Part shown: piece after piece, positions 14,530-23,081 of the stretch
Numbering within the stretch: the first letter of the stretch is position 1
Layout of the letters: the number at the start of each line of letters is the position of its first letter
NCBI GenBank assembly: GCA_037144255.1
Contig: JBAWXE010000025.1
Coordinates: 1-30,481 of the forward strand
DNA: 30,481 nt
DNA from: JBAWXE01 sp037144255
Lineage (GTDB): Bacteria > Bacteroidota > Bacteroidia > Chitinophagales > Chitinophagaceae
Direction: 5' to 3'
Made by a program: the position numbers and the translations under genes
Notes under the pieces: model-generated
Databases searched by the model: none
The model's input: only the letters and a program-made list of their open reading frames with translations
What the model was told of the DNA's origin: nothing

Positions 14530-17160
14530 TTATAATAAACTGAGACTTTCTTCAATAGCTTTCATTTTAGCTACTGCATCAGCATGCTTTTTCTTTTCAT
14601 TATCTATCACTTCAGGTTTTGCATTTTGTACAAAACGCTCATTACCCAGCTTTTTTTCCACACTCAACAAAAATCCATGTAAATAGTCCAATTCCTTTTG
14701 TAATTGTTCTTTTTGCAGGCCACTATCTACCACTACTTCAGCCTCAATATATAATTTATCTGTCTGTACTACAAGTGACATGGCCCCATGTATGGCTTCT
14801 TTGGTAAAACCTATCTCTGGTGCATTTACCTGACGGCTGAGAATATCTCTGATGCTTTCGTAGAAAGTTCTATTTTCTGTATCTATCCAAAGTTTGATCA
14901 CATCCTTTGGTTTCAATTGGTTCTTGTTGCGGGTATCTCTTATAGTAGTTATTAGTTCCTGCAACATAGCACCATCCTTCAGAATAGCAGCATCTACTTT
15001 TTCGTAAATCGGTAATTGCAGTACAATAAGGTCTGCACCTTCTTTTCGTTCACGAAGAATATGGTATATCTCTTCTGTAACAAAAGGCATATACGGGTGT
15101 AGTAATTGTAACAAACGCTCATAAATGCTCACTGTACGCTCCCATATAAGGCGCGGAATAGGTTGGTCTTGCGCTGGTTTCACCCATTCCAGATACCATG
15201 AGCAGAAGTCATCCCATATCAATGAATAAATAGTCTTCAATGCCTCACTCAGTCTGAAATCCTTGAACAGATCTTCCAGTTCCACAGATACCTTAGCTAC
15301 TCTTTGTTCCATCCACTCTAGTGCAAATATGGCATTGCTTTCTTCCGTACTATCTACACAACGTGCCTCCCAACCCTTAACGAGTTTCATGGCATTCCAC
15401 AATTTATTGCAGAAATTACGACCTTGCTCCAATTGACTTTCATCAAATAAGAGGTCGTTACCAGCAGGCGAAGATATCATCACACTAAATCGCACAGCAT
15501 CTGCACCAAAGTCGTCTATCAGTTGTAAAAGATCTGGCGAATTACCTAATGACTTACTCATCTTACGGCCTTGCTTATCGCGTACTATACCTGTAAAGTA
15601 TACTTTATCAAAAGGCTTTTCACCCATGAATTCATACCCCGCCATGATCATACGTGCTACCCAGAAGAAGATGATCTCCGGTGCAGTAACAAGTGTGCTG
15701 GTAGGATAGTAATATTTTAACTCTTTATTATTAGGGTCTTTGTTCCAATCAAAAACTTCCATTGGCCACAGCCAGCTACTGAACCATGTATCTAATACAT
15801 CCTCATCTTGCCTTAATTCCGGATGAGTAGCGGCTAATGTAGGTTTGTTAGTACGGTATTGTTCATGTGCTTTATCTGCTGTCTCTGCTACATATAGCGT
15901 ACCTTCTTTATCATACCATGCAGGTATGCGTTGCCCCCACCATAGCTGGCGACTGATACACCAATCCTTGATGTTCTCCATCCAGTGACGGTAAAGGTTC
16001 TTGAATTTCGCAGGGTGGAATTCTACCTTATCACTCAATACTGCATCTAATGCCGGAGGTGCCATTTTTTGCATATTGCACCACCATTGCATTGAGAGCC
16101 TTGGCTCTATTACAGCATCTGTCCTTTCAGAGAAACCTACCTGATTGGTATATTCTTCTTCTTTTACTAATTGACCCAGTACACGCAGATCTTCTACTAT
16201 CTTCTTGCGCACTGCAAACCTGTCTTGGCCTAGGTACATCTGAGCAGCCTCACTCATAGTACCATCATCATTCAGTGTATCTATAACAGGCAGATTATGT
16301 TTGATACCTAGATTATAGTCATTGATATCATGTGCAGGTGTAACTTTCAATGCACCTGTACCAAATTCAATATCTATATAATCATCAAATATGATAGGTA
16401 CACGACGGTTGATCAATGGTATAAAGGCAAATGCACCTTTCAGGTGCGCATATCGCGCATCATCAGGATGTACACATACTGCAGTATCGCCCAGTATGGT
16501 CTCCGGACGTACTGTTGCTATAGTTATATACTCTTCGTCTTTAGTATCTAAACGATAGCGAACGTAGTATAGTTTCGAATTAGTTTGTTTAAATATAACT
16601 TCCTCATCACTCAGAGCTGTCTTTGCCCTAGGGTCCCAGTTGATCATCTTCACTCCACGGTAGATGCAACCTTTGTTGTAAAGCTCTACAAACACACGAA
16701 TTACTGATGCATAGTACCCTTCATCCATGGTAAATGTAGTGCGGTCCCAATCCAGCGAACAACCTAATTTACGGAGTTGTTGCAGAATGATGCCTCCATA
16801 TTTTTCTTTCCATTCCCAGGCATATTTCAAGAATTCATCACGAGGCAGGTCTTTTTTATCTATTCCTCTTTCTTTCAACATTTGTACCACCTTAGCTTCT
16901 GTAGCTATAGATGCATGGTCTGTACCCGGTACCCAGTTAGTATTAAAGCCTTGCATTTTGGCACGGCGTATCAGTATATCTTGCACAGAGTTATTCAAGG
17001 CATGCCCCATATGCAACACACCTGTAACATTAGGAGGGGGCATGACTATAGTGTACGGTGGACGTCCATCCGGTACAGATCTAAAATACCCACGCTGATT
17101 CCAGTGTTCATACCACTTTTGTTCCGATCCGCTATGCTGAAAATTTTTACTGAGCTCCAT
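14530..17160 (-). CDS. valS: Valyl-tRNA synthetase
   Basis: This 876-residue class Ia synthetase charges tRNA-Val. It has the HIGH-type motif HMGH (50-53) within PPPNVTGVLHMGH, a CP1 editing domain (about 190-340, GTGALKVTPAHDINDYNLG), the second signature KMSKS (533-537), an anticodon-binding helical domain (about 610-760) and a C-terminal coiled coil (about 815-876) rich in Lys/Glu/Leu. Full length for the family. The frame extends 8 codons upstream to a TTG at 17184, but ATG 17160 (MELSKNFQ) matches the usual start. A -7 box lies at 17201-17208. The secreted small protein gene follows after 9 nt. Confidence 0.96.
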   Translation of the reverse strand: MELSKNFQHSGSEQKWYEHWNQRGYFRSVPDGRPPYTIVMPPPNVTGVLHMGHALNNSVQDILIRRAKMQGFNTNWVPGTDHASIATEAKVVQMLKERGIDKKDLPRDEFLKYAWEWKEKYGGIILQQLRKLGCSLDWDRTTFTMDEGYYASVIRVFVELYNKGCIYRGVKMINWDPRAKTALSDEEVIFKQTNSKLYYVRYRLDTKDEEYITIATVRPETILGDTAVCVHPDDARYAHLKGAFAFIPLINRRVPIIFDDYIDIEFGTGALKVTPAHDINDYNLGIKHNLPVIDTLNDDGTMSEAAQMYLGQDRFAVRKKIVEDLRVLGQLVKEEEYTNQVGFSERTDAVIEPRLSMQWWCNMQKMAPPALDAVLSDKVEFHPAKFKNLYRHWMENIKDWCISRQLWWGQRIPAWYDKEGTLYVAETADKAHEQYRTNKPTLAATHPELRQDEDVLDTWFSSWLWPMEVFDWNKDPNNKELKYYYPTSTLVTAPEIIFFWVARMIMAGYEFMGEKPFDKVYFTGIVRDKQGRKMSKSLGNSPDLLQLIDDFGADAVRFSVMISSPAGNDLLFDESQLEQGRNFCNKLWNAMKLVKGWEARCVDSTEESNAIFALEWMEQRVAKVSVELEDLFKDFRLSEALKTIYSLIWDDFCSWYLEWVKPAQDQPIPRLIWERTVSIYERLLQLLHPYMPFVTEEIYHILRERKEGADLIVLQLPIYEKVDAAILKDGAMLQELITTIRDTRNKNQLKPKDVIKLWIDTENRTFYESIRDILSRQVNAPEIGFTKEAIHGAMSLVVQTDKLYIEAEVVVDSGLQKEQLQKELDYLHGFLLSVEKKLGNERFVQNAKPEVIDNEKKKHADAVAKMKAIEESLSLL

Positions 17161-17200
17161 GTTTACCTTCTTATTCCGTTGCAAAAAAACTATGAGTGTG

Positions 17201-17208
17201 CAAAGATA
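17201..17208 (-). promoter_or_regulatory. -7 box of valS
   Basis: On the minus strand this reads TATCTTTG, a full TAnnTTTG match, 40 nt before ATG 17160. No T-box or other leader structure is evident in the short leader. Confidence 0.6.
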
Positions 17209-17411
17209 ATATCTATATGCTCTGTAGCTGAAAAAGTATCGATAATGTTTCCTTAATGCTAACGATTTTTATACAAATTCACAAGATTATTTTCTTATTG
17301 TACTTACTGTTATTATAAAAATACAAAATACATCCTTTACAATAGGAGCGGGGATCTAGCATTTAACAACTTTTTGCGTCATAAATACCTATTTTCACTC
17401 TCGTATATAAT

Positions 17412-18794
17412 ATGAACCGAAAAGCCTTTACATGGCGGCTACGCTACTTTTTTCAGTATATCCCCTTTACACTCAACACCCTGATATGTGTTGTGGCGGT
17501 ATGGATATCTTATAAGCTATTATATCAGCCCAGCCCAAAAGATGAGCCGGCTCCATTCCGGCCATTTATCATACTCATGGGCAAGATCACTTTCTGGTTC
17601 TTCATTGTATTAATAGGTATTTCCATTCTCAGTACTTTCTTTAGTTGGCTCTACTATAAATGGTTGTTGAAAAAAAAGAATTACCAATTACATACCAGCT
17701 TCATTTCAGAAAGCAAGGATGGCCGTAAGAATAAATTGTTTATGGATGCCATGCTGGAAGGCGTACGCCGTCCCATTTTAGGTTTTGTAAAAGGCCGATT
17801 GGTATATGACGACCATGACATGACCGATAAGTTCAGTCTTTTATCCAACAAAAGAAAAGAAAAAAGTATTTGGCGGGCTGCCATTACAGGTCGCAGTCGT
17901 TTGAATTTGCCTGATATAAAAGAATATCAACTCAAAGGTGGCTTTATCTATTTTCAGGATATGCTACACCTGTTCTCATTAGCAGTAGCACAGCCTATAG
18001 CGGGTCAGTTCTATCAACCTCCTGTTTTGGTAGATGCTGACGATAAGGATGTAGCACCCAAGAAAACCGAAAGCATGGATATCCGCATAGAGCAGATGCG
18101 CCGTGTAGCAGGTGAACACCTGAACTACAAAGACTTTGAGGCTGGTGACGATGTGCGCCGTATAGTATGGAAAGTATACGCCAAGAACCGCGATCTGGTT
18201 GTAAGAGTCCCTGAAATGTTTGAACCTTATGCTTCTCATTTGTACTTCTATGCTTCCTTTCATGCAACAGTCAAAACTCAATGGCTGGATGATGGCTACA
18301 TGAAGGAAATGCTAAACTTTTACAAGAACAATATTTGGACAGTGTATGATACCCTTTCTCAAAAAGAATGGCAATTGAGGTATATACCCGACCAGAGTTT
18401 CAACGTGCCGGAACATTTAGATGAGGCTCAACGAAACGCTCGTATTATCAGTAACAGTATATGGCAACAAGACCGTTCTTTAGGTCAATATTTCAATACA
18501 CGCACAGGTACTGTACTCTGTATTTCTTCATTGATAGACCTGAATGAATTACAACAATTACTGGACAACAGCGATGGTTCTACTGTGATCTATTTTGTGA
18601 AACTGTCTAGCACTTTTAAACATTTTGTGGCTTGGAATTGGCTTAAAAGATTGATATTCCTCCCTCCGGCAGACAGACTTAACAAACTGCGTACTCGCTG
18701 GACATTCGCCCCCATGAGAATACACATACAAAAAAGGGAAAAGCAAATAGAATCGATGTTGGAGAAAAGCAGTGTTATTTCTGCTGTTTTATAG
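17412..18794 (+). CDS. DUF58-domain membrane protein
   Basis: This 460-residue protein has two transmembrane segments (about 18-38 and 55-80). The DUF58 signature follows near 235-265 (LNYKDFEAGDDVRRIVWKVY then AKNRDLVVRVPE). DUF58 proteins usually sit beside MoxR-type AAA+ ATPases and von Willebrand A proteins and are linked to envelope or metal-insertion chaperoning. Here there is no moxR or VWA neighbour, so it is an orphan locus. The C-terminal part (about 290-460) contains a weakly VWA-like region. The 3' end overlaps the convergent DUF6048 gene by 20 nt. The 251 nt upstream, shared with valS, is AT-rich, and I could not place its promoter with confidence. Confidence 0.78.
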   Translation: MNRKAFTWRLRYFFQYIPFTLNTLICVVAVWISYKLLYQPSPKDEPAPFRPFIILMGKITFWFFIVLIGISILSTFFSWLYYKWLLKKKNYQLHTSFISESKDGRKNKLFMDAMLEGVRRPILGFVKGRLVYDDHDMTDKFSLLSNKRKEKSIWRAAITGRSRLNLPDIKEYQLKGGFIYFQDMLHLFSLAVAQPIAGQFYQPPVLVDADDKDVAPKKTESMDIRIEQMRRVAGEHLNYKDFEAGDDVRRIVWKVYAKNRDLVVRVPEMFEPYASHLYFYASFHATVKTQWLDDGYMKEMLNFYKNNIWTVYDTLSQKEWQLRYIPDQSFNVPEHLDEAQRNARIISNSIWQQDRSLGQYFNTRTGTVLCISSLIDLNELQQLLDNSDGSTVIYFVKLSSTFKHFVAWNWLKRLIFLPPADRLNKLRTRWTFAPMRIHIQKREKQIESMLEKSSVISAVL

Positions 18795-19494
18795 CTTTTT
18801 CTTTCCACCTGATAGCATAGCTCAGATAAAAGTTGAAATCGAAGATACTGTTCTTCTCACCCTTGCCATAACCGGAAATGAAGGATGGCGGCAAATCAGC
18901 AAAAGAACCTTTATTCATTAGGAATTTACCTCTAATATTCCAACCTGCATAAATACCTTTTATCAGTTCTACTTTCACGCCCCCTGTTATCTCTATCCAT
19001 TGTGCTATAGACGATGCAGCAGGCACAGAACCTACTGTATTACCCCAAAGAGTATCATGTGTAGTAAAGGTTGCATCACCTCTATTGATACTGGCTATGC
19101 CATAACGCAAACCTATAAATGCCATATCCCAATCACCCGGGAATAGTCTTTGTAATACACTTTTATCAAAACCCACTCTTAAAAAAGAATTATTACTCTT
19201 GTACGAAAGGTCTGTATAATTATCATTTGCTCTACCCCATCCTCCCTCTAATACAGCATACATTTCCTTTTTTACAAAAAAGTCTAATTGAAATTCCTGA
19301 CTTTGACGGGTATTCACAAATGAATTGATAATAGGCTGGCTGATATCGTAGCTAAAACGCAACTGATGCCCCACATGCATTTTCACTACAGGCTTCTTAT
19401 CGCTTGTAGTATCAGCCTTAGCTGTACTGTCCGTTTGGGCAAAACTGAGTGTTGCCAATAACAAACTAAGACTTGTGAAAATATACTTTAACAT
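18775..19494 (-). CDS. DUF6048-type outer-membrane beta-barrel-like protein
   Basis: This 239-residue exported protein has a signal peptide (MLKYIFTSLSLLLATLSFAQ). The mature part is rich in alternating aromatic/polar strands (AVLEGGWGRAN, FIGLRYGIASI, ISGYGKGEKN) and ends with strands FDFNFYLSYAIRW, as small outer-membrane barrels do. It fits the DUF6048 family, seen beside DUF6452 genes in Bacteroidetes; no function is known. The start could also be ATG 19509; ATG 19494 gives the cleaner signal peptide. It overlaps the end of the DUF6452 gene by 29 nt in another frame, so the two are probably translationally coupled. Its 3' end overlaps the convergent DUF58 gene. Confidence 0.72.
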   Translation of the reverse strand: MLKYIFTSLSLLLATLSFAQTDSTAKADTTSDKKPVVKMHVGHQLRFSYDISQPIINSFVNTRQSQEFQLDFFVKKEMYAVLEGGWGRANDNYTDLSYKSNNSFLRVGFDKSVLQRLFPGDWDMAFIGLRYGIASINRGDATFTTHDTLWGNTVGSVPAASSIAQWIEITGGVKVELIKGIYAGWNIRGKFLMNKGSFADLPPSFISGYGKGEKNSIFDFNFYLSYAIRWKEKAIKQQK

Positions 19495-19975
19495 GTTCGA
19501 TATTGGCATTGTTAGTAATACCTGTACTACTAATAATTATTGAATCTATATTATGCTTGGTGGTATTCACACTATCCAGATTATAGAAATAGGTATAACC
19601 GCAAGCTGTAGATAGAAAGTGTACTGTATTCTTATAATGAAAGACCAATGTATCTATTGCCAACACAGATGAATCAGGCTGTATGATCCAAGCACAACTA
19701 TCTGCTTTAGGTGATAAGGGCAATCCAAATTTATTATTGCTTTTAGCCCCCACAATCCATCCGAATAAAGAATCATTTTTTATAGCAATAATATTGGCGT
19801 TAGGTAGTAGTGTATCAAGGATGCTGGTATGATCGTCAGACATACGATAGCAACCTAAATGTACAGTAACAATCTTGGGTTCCAGGCAAATATCACGTTC
19901 TGTTGAGCAAGACAACCAGCCCAAAGAAATAAAAGTTAATAGCACGAGTGTGAACCGGCTGTATCTATTAGTCAT
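19466..19975 (-). CDS. DUF6452-type putative lipoprotein
   Basis: This 169-residue protein has an N-terminal hydrophobic stretch ending GWLSC (C23), a plausible though imperfect lipobox, then ERDICLEP. The mature region is beta-rich with a CGYTYFYNLDSV motif and has two further Cys (in HLGCY and SCAWI) besides that in CGYTY. It matches the DUF6452 family by length, Cys pattern and its pairing with the next gene. Function is unknown; it is probably attached to the outer membrane. Its start overlaps the stop of the upstream coiled-coil gene by 8 nt (ATGACTAA), a typical translational-coupling arrangement. Confidence 0.7.
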   Translation of the reverse strand: MTNRYSRFTLVLLTFISLGWLSCSTERDICLEPKIVTVHLGCYRMSDDHTSILDTLLPNANIIAIKNDSLFGWIVGAKSNNKFGLPLSPKADSCAWIIQPDSSVLAIDTLVFHYKNTVHFLSTACGYTYFYNLDSVNTTKHNIDSIIISSTGITNNANIEHVKVYFHKS

Positions 19976-20243
19976 TCAGCGTGGTCAGTATTTTATCTAT
20001 TTCACCAATAACTGTATCTAATTGCTTACGTACAGATTCTTTCTCCATTACACCCATTGCTACATTACCTATCTGTTGGGTAGCCATACCTTGTTCCATT
20101 TTCGACATTTGCTTATTCAACCCATCTATTGATTTCAAATATTGATCAATAGTTTCCTTCAGCCGTATATTTTCGGCTTGTAATGCTGAGTACTTTTTTA
20201 TTAAAAGATCCAGCTTATGCTTCAATAGTTGTAGTTCCTGCAT
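19968..20243 (-). CDS. Small coiled-coil protein downstream of pheT
   Basis: This 91-residue cytosolic protein is mostly one heptad-patterned helix (LLKHKLDLLIKKYSALQAEN, then LKETIDQYLKSIDGL) with a C-terminal helical tail (VRKQLDTVIGEIDKILTTLN). Its size and coiled coil recall ZapB-like division factors. In several Bacteroidetes a small coiled-coil gene lies between pheT and zapA; zapA itself is not here. The role is therefore unassigned. The ATG directly abuts the pheT stop (TAGATG), and the downstream gene overlaps by 8 nt, placing it firmly in the operon. Confidence 0.75.
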   Translation of the reverse strand: MQELQLLKHKLDLLIKKYSALQAENIRLKETIDQYLKSIDGLNKQMSKMEQGMATQQIGNVAMGVMEKESVRKQLDTVIGEIDKILTTLND

Positions 20244-22658
20244 CTATTCGCGTATAAGGGCCTGTAGTTTATTTTTGTATGCTCCCATCAGTTGCTGCAT
20301 CATTTCCTCTATCTCTGTATCTGTTAAGGTACGGTCTTGCAATTGAAATGTATAACTTAATGCATATGATTTCTTCCCTACACCCAGCTTTTCGCTCTCA
20401 AAAATATCAAAAAGATCAAAGGATTGTAAGGATGATATCTTCTGCTGTTCTGTTATTTGTTGTACTTGCAGGTACGTTACTGCTTTATCCAGTACTATGG
20501 CAAGATCGCGTTGCACAGCAGGGAACTTAGGTACTTCCTGGAATTTGATCTTACCCGCAGCTACAGCTTTCATCCATACTGCCCAGTTGATACAACCAAA
20601 ATATACCCCTTGCTTCACTTCAAATTCATGCAATCTCTTAGCAGAAACTTCTGTAGCCGTACATAGTACTTGATTCTTCCATTTCCATGTAGCAGTGGCA
20701 TTTCCAATATTTTCATCATAGCTCAATACGGTAGCTTTGATACCACTTTGCAGCATTAAATTCTGTATCACACCTTTTAGATAGAAAATGTCAGACTTAG
20801 TAGCTTTCTGATTCCAATGGGTCACCTGTGTATTACCACTTACCCATATACAAAGTTGCTCTTCTTCTACATATTTCCCTTCTGAAGTGGTATAGGTCTT
20901 ACCAAACTCAAACAATGACAGGTCCTGACTTTTACGGTTACAGTTATATTGTATCACATCCAGTCCACTTTCCAAAAGCGAAGGGCGCATTACATCTAGT
21001 TCGCTACTCAGGCTATTCAGCATTCGTACCAGATCAGTACGTTCAGGGTAAAATTTACTATTCACTATAGAGTTGGTCACTATCTCCTGAAATCCTATAC
21101 CGAAAAGCAATTCTGCCATCTTCTCGCGCATGGCACGGTCATTGGGCATTGCTTTACTCAATGTGATATTTAGCTTCTCAGGAATAGCTATATTATCCAG
21201 TCCATCTATCCGCAATATCTCTTCAACTATATCCGCTGGTTGCAGTACATCTATCTTATTAGATGGCACTACAACTATCAGTTCCGATTCATCATCTCTT
21301 TCTATCTCAAAACCCAATGCTGTCAGTACAGCCTTTATTTTCTCAGGTGCATAATCCTTGCCGCTTAGTTTCTGTATATAATTATAAGACACTAATAAGC
21401 TTACTGGCTCTAATGTTATGGCATTTACATCTACAATATCCGATGCTATAGTACCCCCTGTTATTTCAGCTATCAATGCAGCGGCACGCTTCAACGCTGG
21501 TAACACACAATTGATATCTACACCTTTTTCAAAATGAGTTGCAGCATCTGTTCGCAATCCATGAAACATAGATGTACGACGGATGAACATAGGTTTAAAA
21601 TATGCACTCTCTAAAAATATATTAGTGGTTGCATCACTAATACCACTATTCTTACCACCAAAGACACCTGCTATACACATACCATCACTGGCATCACATA
21701 TCATTAGGTCATTATCATTTAGCTGTATTGCTTTATCATCCAGTGTTATGAACTTGCTTCCTTTATCTTGGAATCTAACATTCACTGTTTGCCCTTTTAT
21801 CTTATCCGCATCAAATGCATGTAATGGTTGCCCATACTCATGCAATACATAGTTAGTGATATCTACTACACTATTGATAGAACGTAGGCCAATAGCTTTC
21901 AGTCTTTGTTGTAACCACTCTGGCGAAGCGCTAACCTTAACACCTGTGATACTCAGACCCATATAGAGAGGACAAGCATCTACCGCTTGTATATTCACTT
22001 TAATGTTCAGCTCCTTGCTACCCTTCACAGGCATAGATACATGGGGTATACAAACACTATATTTATTACCACGATGATGAGTGAGATATGCACACACATC
22101 GCGAGCCACTCCTATATGGCTCATAGCATCAGATCGATTGGGTGTTAAGCCAATATGAATAGCGTGATCTGCATCTGGTATGTTGAAATACGTTTTGGCT
22201 AAAGTACCTATTGGTGCATTTTGCGGTAATATCATGATTCCTGCATGACTGGCACCTAATCCAATTTCATCTTCTGCGCAAATCATTCCTTCACTATCCG
22301 CACCACGTATTTTAGCCTTTTTTATAAGGAATGAGTCTCCATTTGTTGGATGCACAGTTGTACCTACTGTGGCCACTACTACTCTTTGTCCCGCAGCAAC
22401 ATTAGGTGCTCCGCACACAATATTTAGTGTCGTTTCTCCTCCTATATTTACAGTCGTAACACTTAATTTATCGGCATTAGGGTGCTTCTCACATGTCAAA
22501 ACTTCTCCTATTACCAACCCCTCTAGGCTACCTTTTACAGCTTCCACAGGTTCTACAGCCTCTACTTCCAGCCCTATTGATGTCAATATTGTACTCAGCT
22601 CTTTTATAGAAAGCGCCTCAGGCAAGTATTCCAGCAACCATTGGTAAGAAATGATCAT
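20244..22658 (-). CDS. pheT: Phenylalanyl-tRNA synthetase beta subunit
   Basis: This 804-residue beta chain of the alpha2-beta2 enzyme begins with the canonical MIISYQWLLEYLP. Domains in order: N-terminal plus EMAP-like tRNA-binding fold (about 40-150, GEVLTCEKHPNADKLSV); B3/B4 editing domain (about 210-380, SVVDITNYV, GQPLHAFDADK); B5 DNA-binding-like domain (about 405-475); catalytic-like core (about 490-690); and a C-terminal ferredoxin-fold anticodon-binding domain (about 710-804, FPAVQRDLAIVLDK). pheS is not in the window, so the two subunits are encoded apart, as is common in Bacteroidetes. It leads a four-gene operon and is divergent from dnaB. Confidence 0.95.
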   Translation of the reverse strand: MIISYQWLLEYLPEALSIKELSTILTSIGLEVEAVEPVEAVKGSLEGLVIGEVLTCEKHPNADKLSVTTVNIGGETTLNIVCGAPNVAAGQRVVVATVGTTVHPTNGDSFLIKKAKIRGADSEGMICAEDEIGLGASHAGIMILPQNAPIGTLAKTYFNIPDADHAIHIGLTPNRSDAMSHIGVARDVCAYLTHHRGNKYSVCIPHVSMPVKGSKELNIKVNIQAVDACPLYMGLSITGVKVSASPEWLQQRLKAIGLRSINSVVDITNYVLHEYGQPLHAFDADKIKGQTVNVRFQDKGSKFITLDDKAIQLNDNDLMICDASDGMCIAGVFGGKNSGISDATTNIFLESAYFKPMFIRRTSMFHGLRTDAATHFEKGVDINCVLPALKRAAALIAEITGGTIASDIVDVNAITLEPVSLLVSYNYIQKLSGKDYAPEKIKAVLTALGFEIERDDESELIVVVPSNKIDVLQPADIVEEILRIDGLDNIAIPEKLNITLSKAMPNDRAMREKMAELLFGIGFQEIVTNSIVNSKFYPERTDLVRMLNSLSSELDVMRPSLLESGLDVIQYNCNRKSQDLSLFEFGKTYTTSEGKYVEEEQLCIWVSGNTQVTHWNQKATKSDIFYLKGVIQNLMLQSGIKATVLSYDENIGNATATWKWKNQVLCTATEVSAKRLHEFEVKQGVYFGCINWAVWMKAVAAGKIKFQEVPKFPAVQRDLAIVLDKAVTYLQVQQITEQQKISSLQSFDLFDIFESEKLGVGKKSYALSYTFQLQDRTLTDTEIEEMMQQLMGAYKNKLQALIRE

Positions 22659-22677
22659 CTATTCGTCTAATTTTTTG

Positions 22678-22685
22678 TAAAGATA
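22678..22685 (-). promoter_or_regulatory. Candidate -7 box of the pheT operon
   Basis: On the minus strand this reads TATCTTTA, one base off TAnnTTTG, 19 nt before the pheT ATG. No -33 TTTG is seen at the right distance. Confidence 0.45.
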
Positions 22686-23081
22686 ACTGATGATTATAGG
22701 AAATCGCATCGTCATTACGAAATCAAATTTCATAGCATTTATTCACGTAAATTTGTGGAAACAATGTGAATAGTGGTGAATATCCACCTTTTCACGTTAA
22801 TAAGTATAGCATTTAGAAGAAATATTGTTAATAAGCATGTGTACAAGGACTGTAGGGGAGGCTTATAATTATATCCGATTGAAACGTTTGCGCTTTAGCT
22901 TTTCGAATTTACATTCGTCCTCCGCTGTTGCACTTAACCTTTTCTTAATGCTGGATTAACATAAAGAGAGCGTTTCGGGATCTAAACCCCGACCGTAGCC
23001 TCGACGACTAAAAAAGTGAAGAATAAAAGACAATAGATGGGAAATAATAACATATAACAAGATTTAACTCATTGATACATA
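22686..23081. other. Non-coding region between pheT and dnaB, possible structured dnaB leader
   Basis: This is the remainder of the 423-nt divergent gap. I find no gene or tRNA in it. It holds two TTCACGT copies (22742-22748, 22791-22797), a small inverted repeat GTGG/CCAC between them, and downstream a stretch that could fold: GAAACG near 22881 can pair with CGTTTC near 22973, enclosing smaller hairpins such as CGAA/TTCG. TCGGG/CCCGA near 22975-22991 is another stem. No confident promoter for dnaB was found. Confidence 0.35.

Noticed and set aside
16777..17256. A 159-codon plus-strand frame opposite the 5' end of valS.
   Set aside because: Antisense of a well-conserved synthetase region with no recognisable domain; it has no independent support.
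22742..22800. DnaA-box-like sites near dnaB (ATATCCACC, TGTGGAAAC) hinting at a replication origin.
   Set aside because: Each matches TTATCCACA at only 7 of 9 positions, there is no dnaA and no cluster of boxes; matches this weak are expected by chance.
22975..22991. TCGGG/CCCGA stem read as a terminator or tRNA arm before dnaB.
   Set aside because: No T-run follows and no cloverleaf can be built around it.
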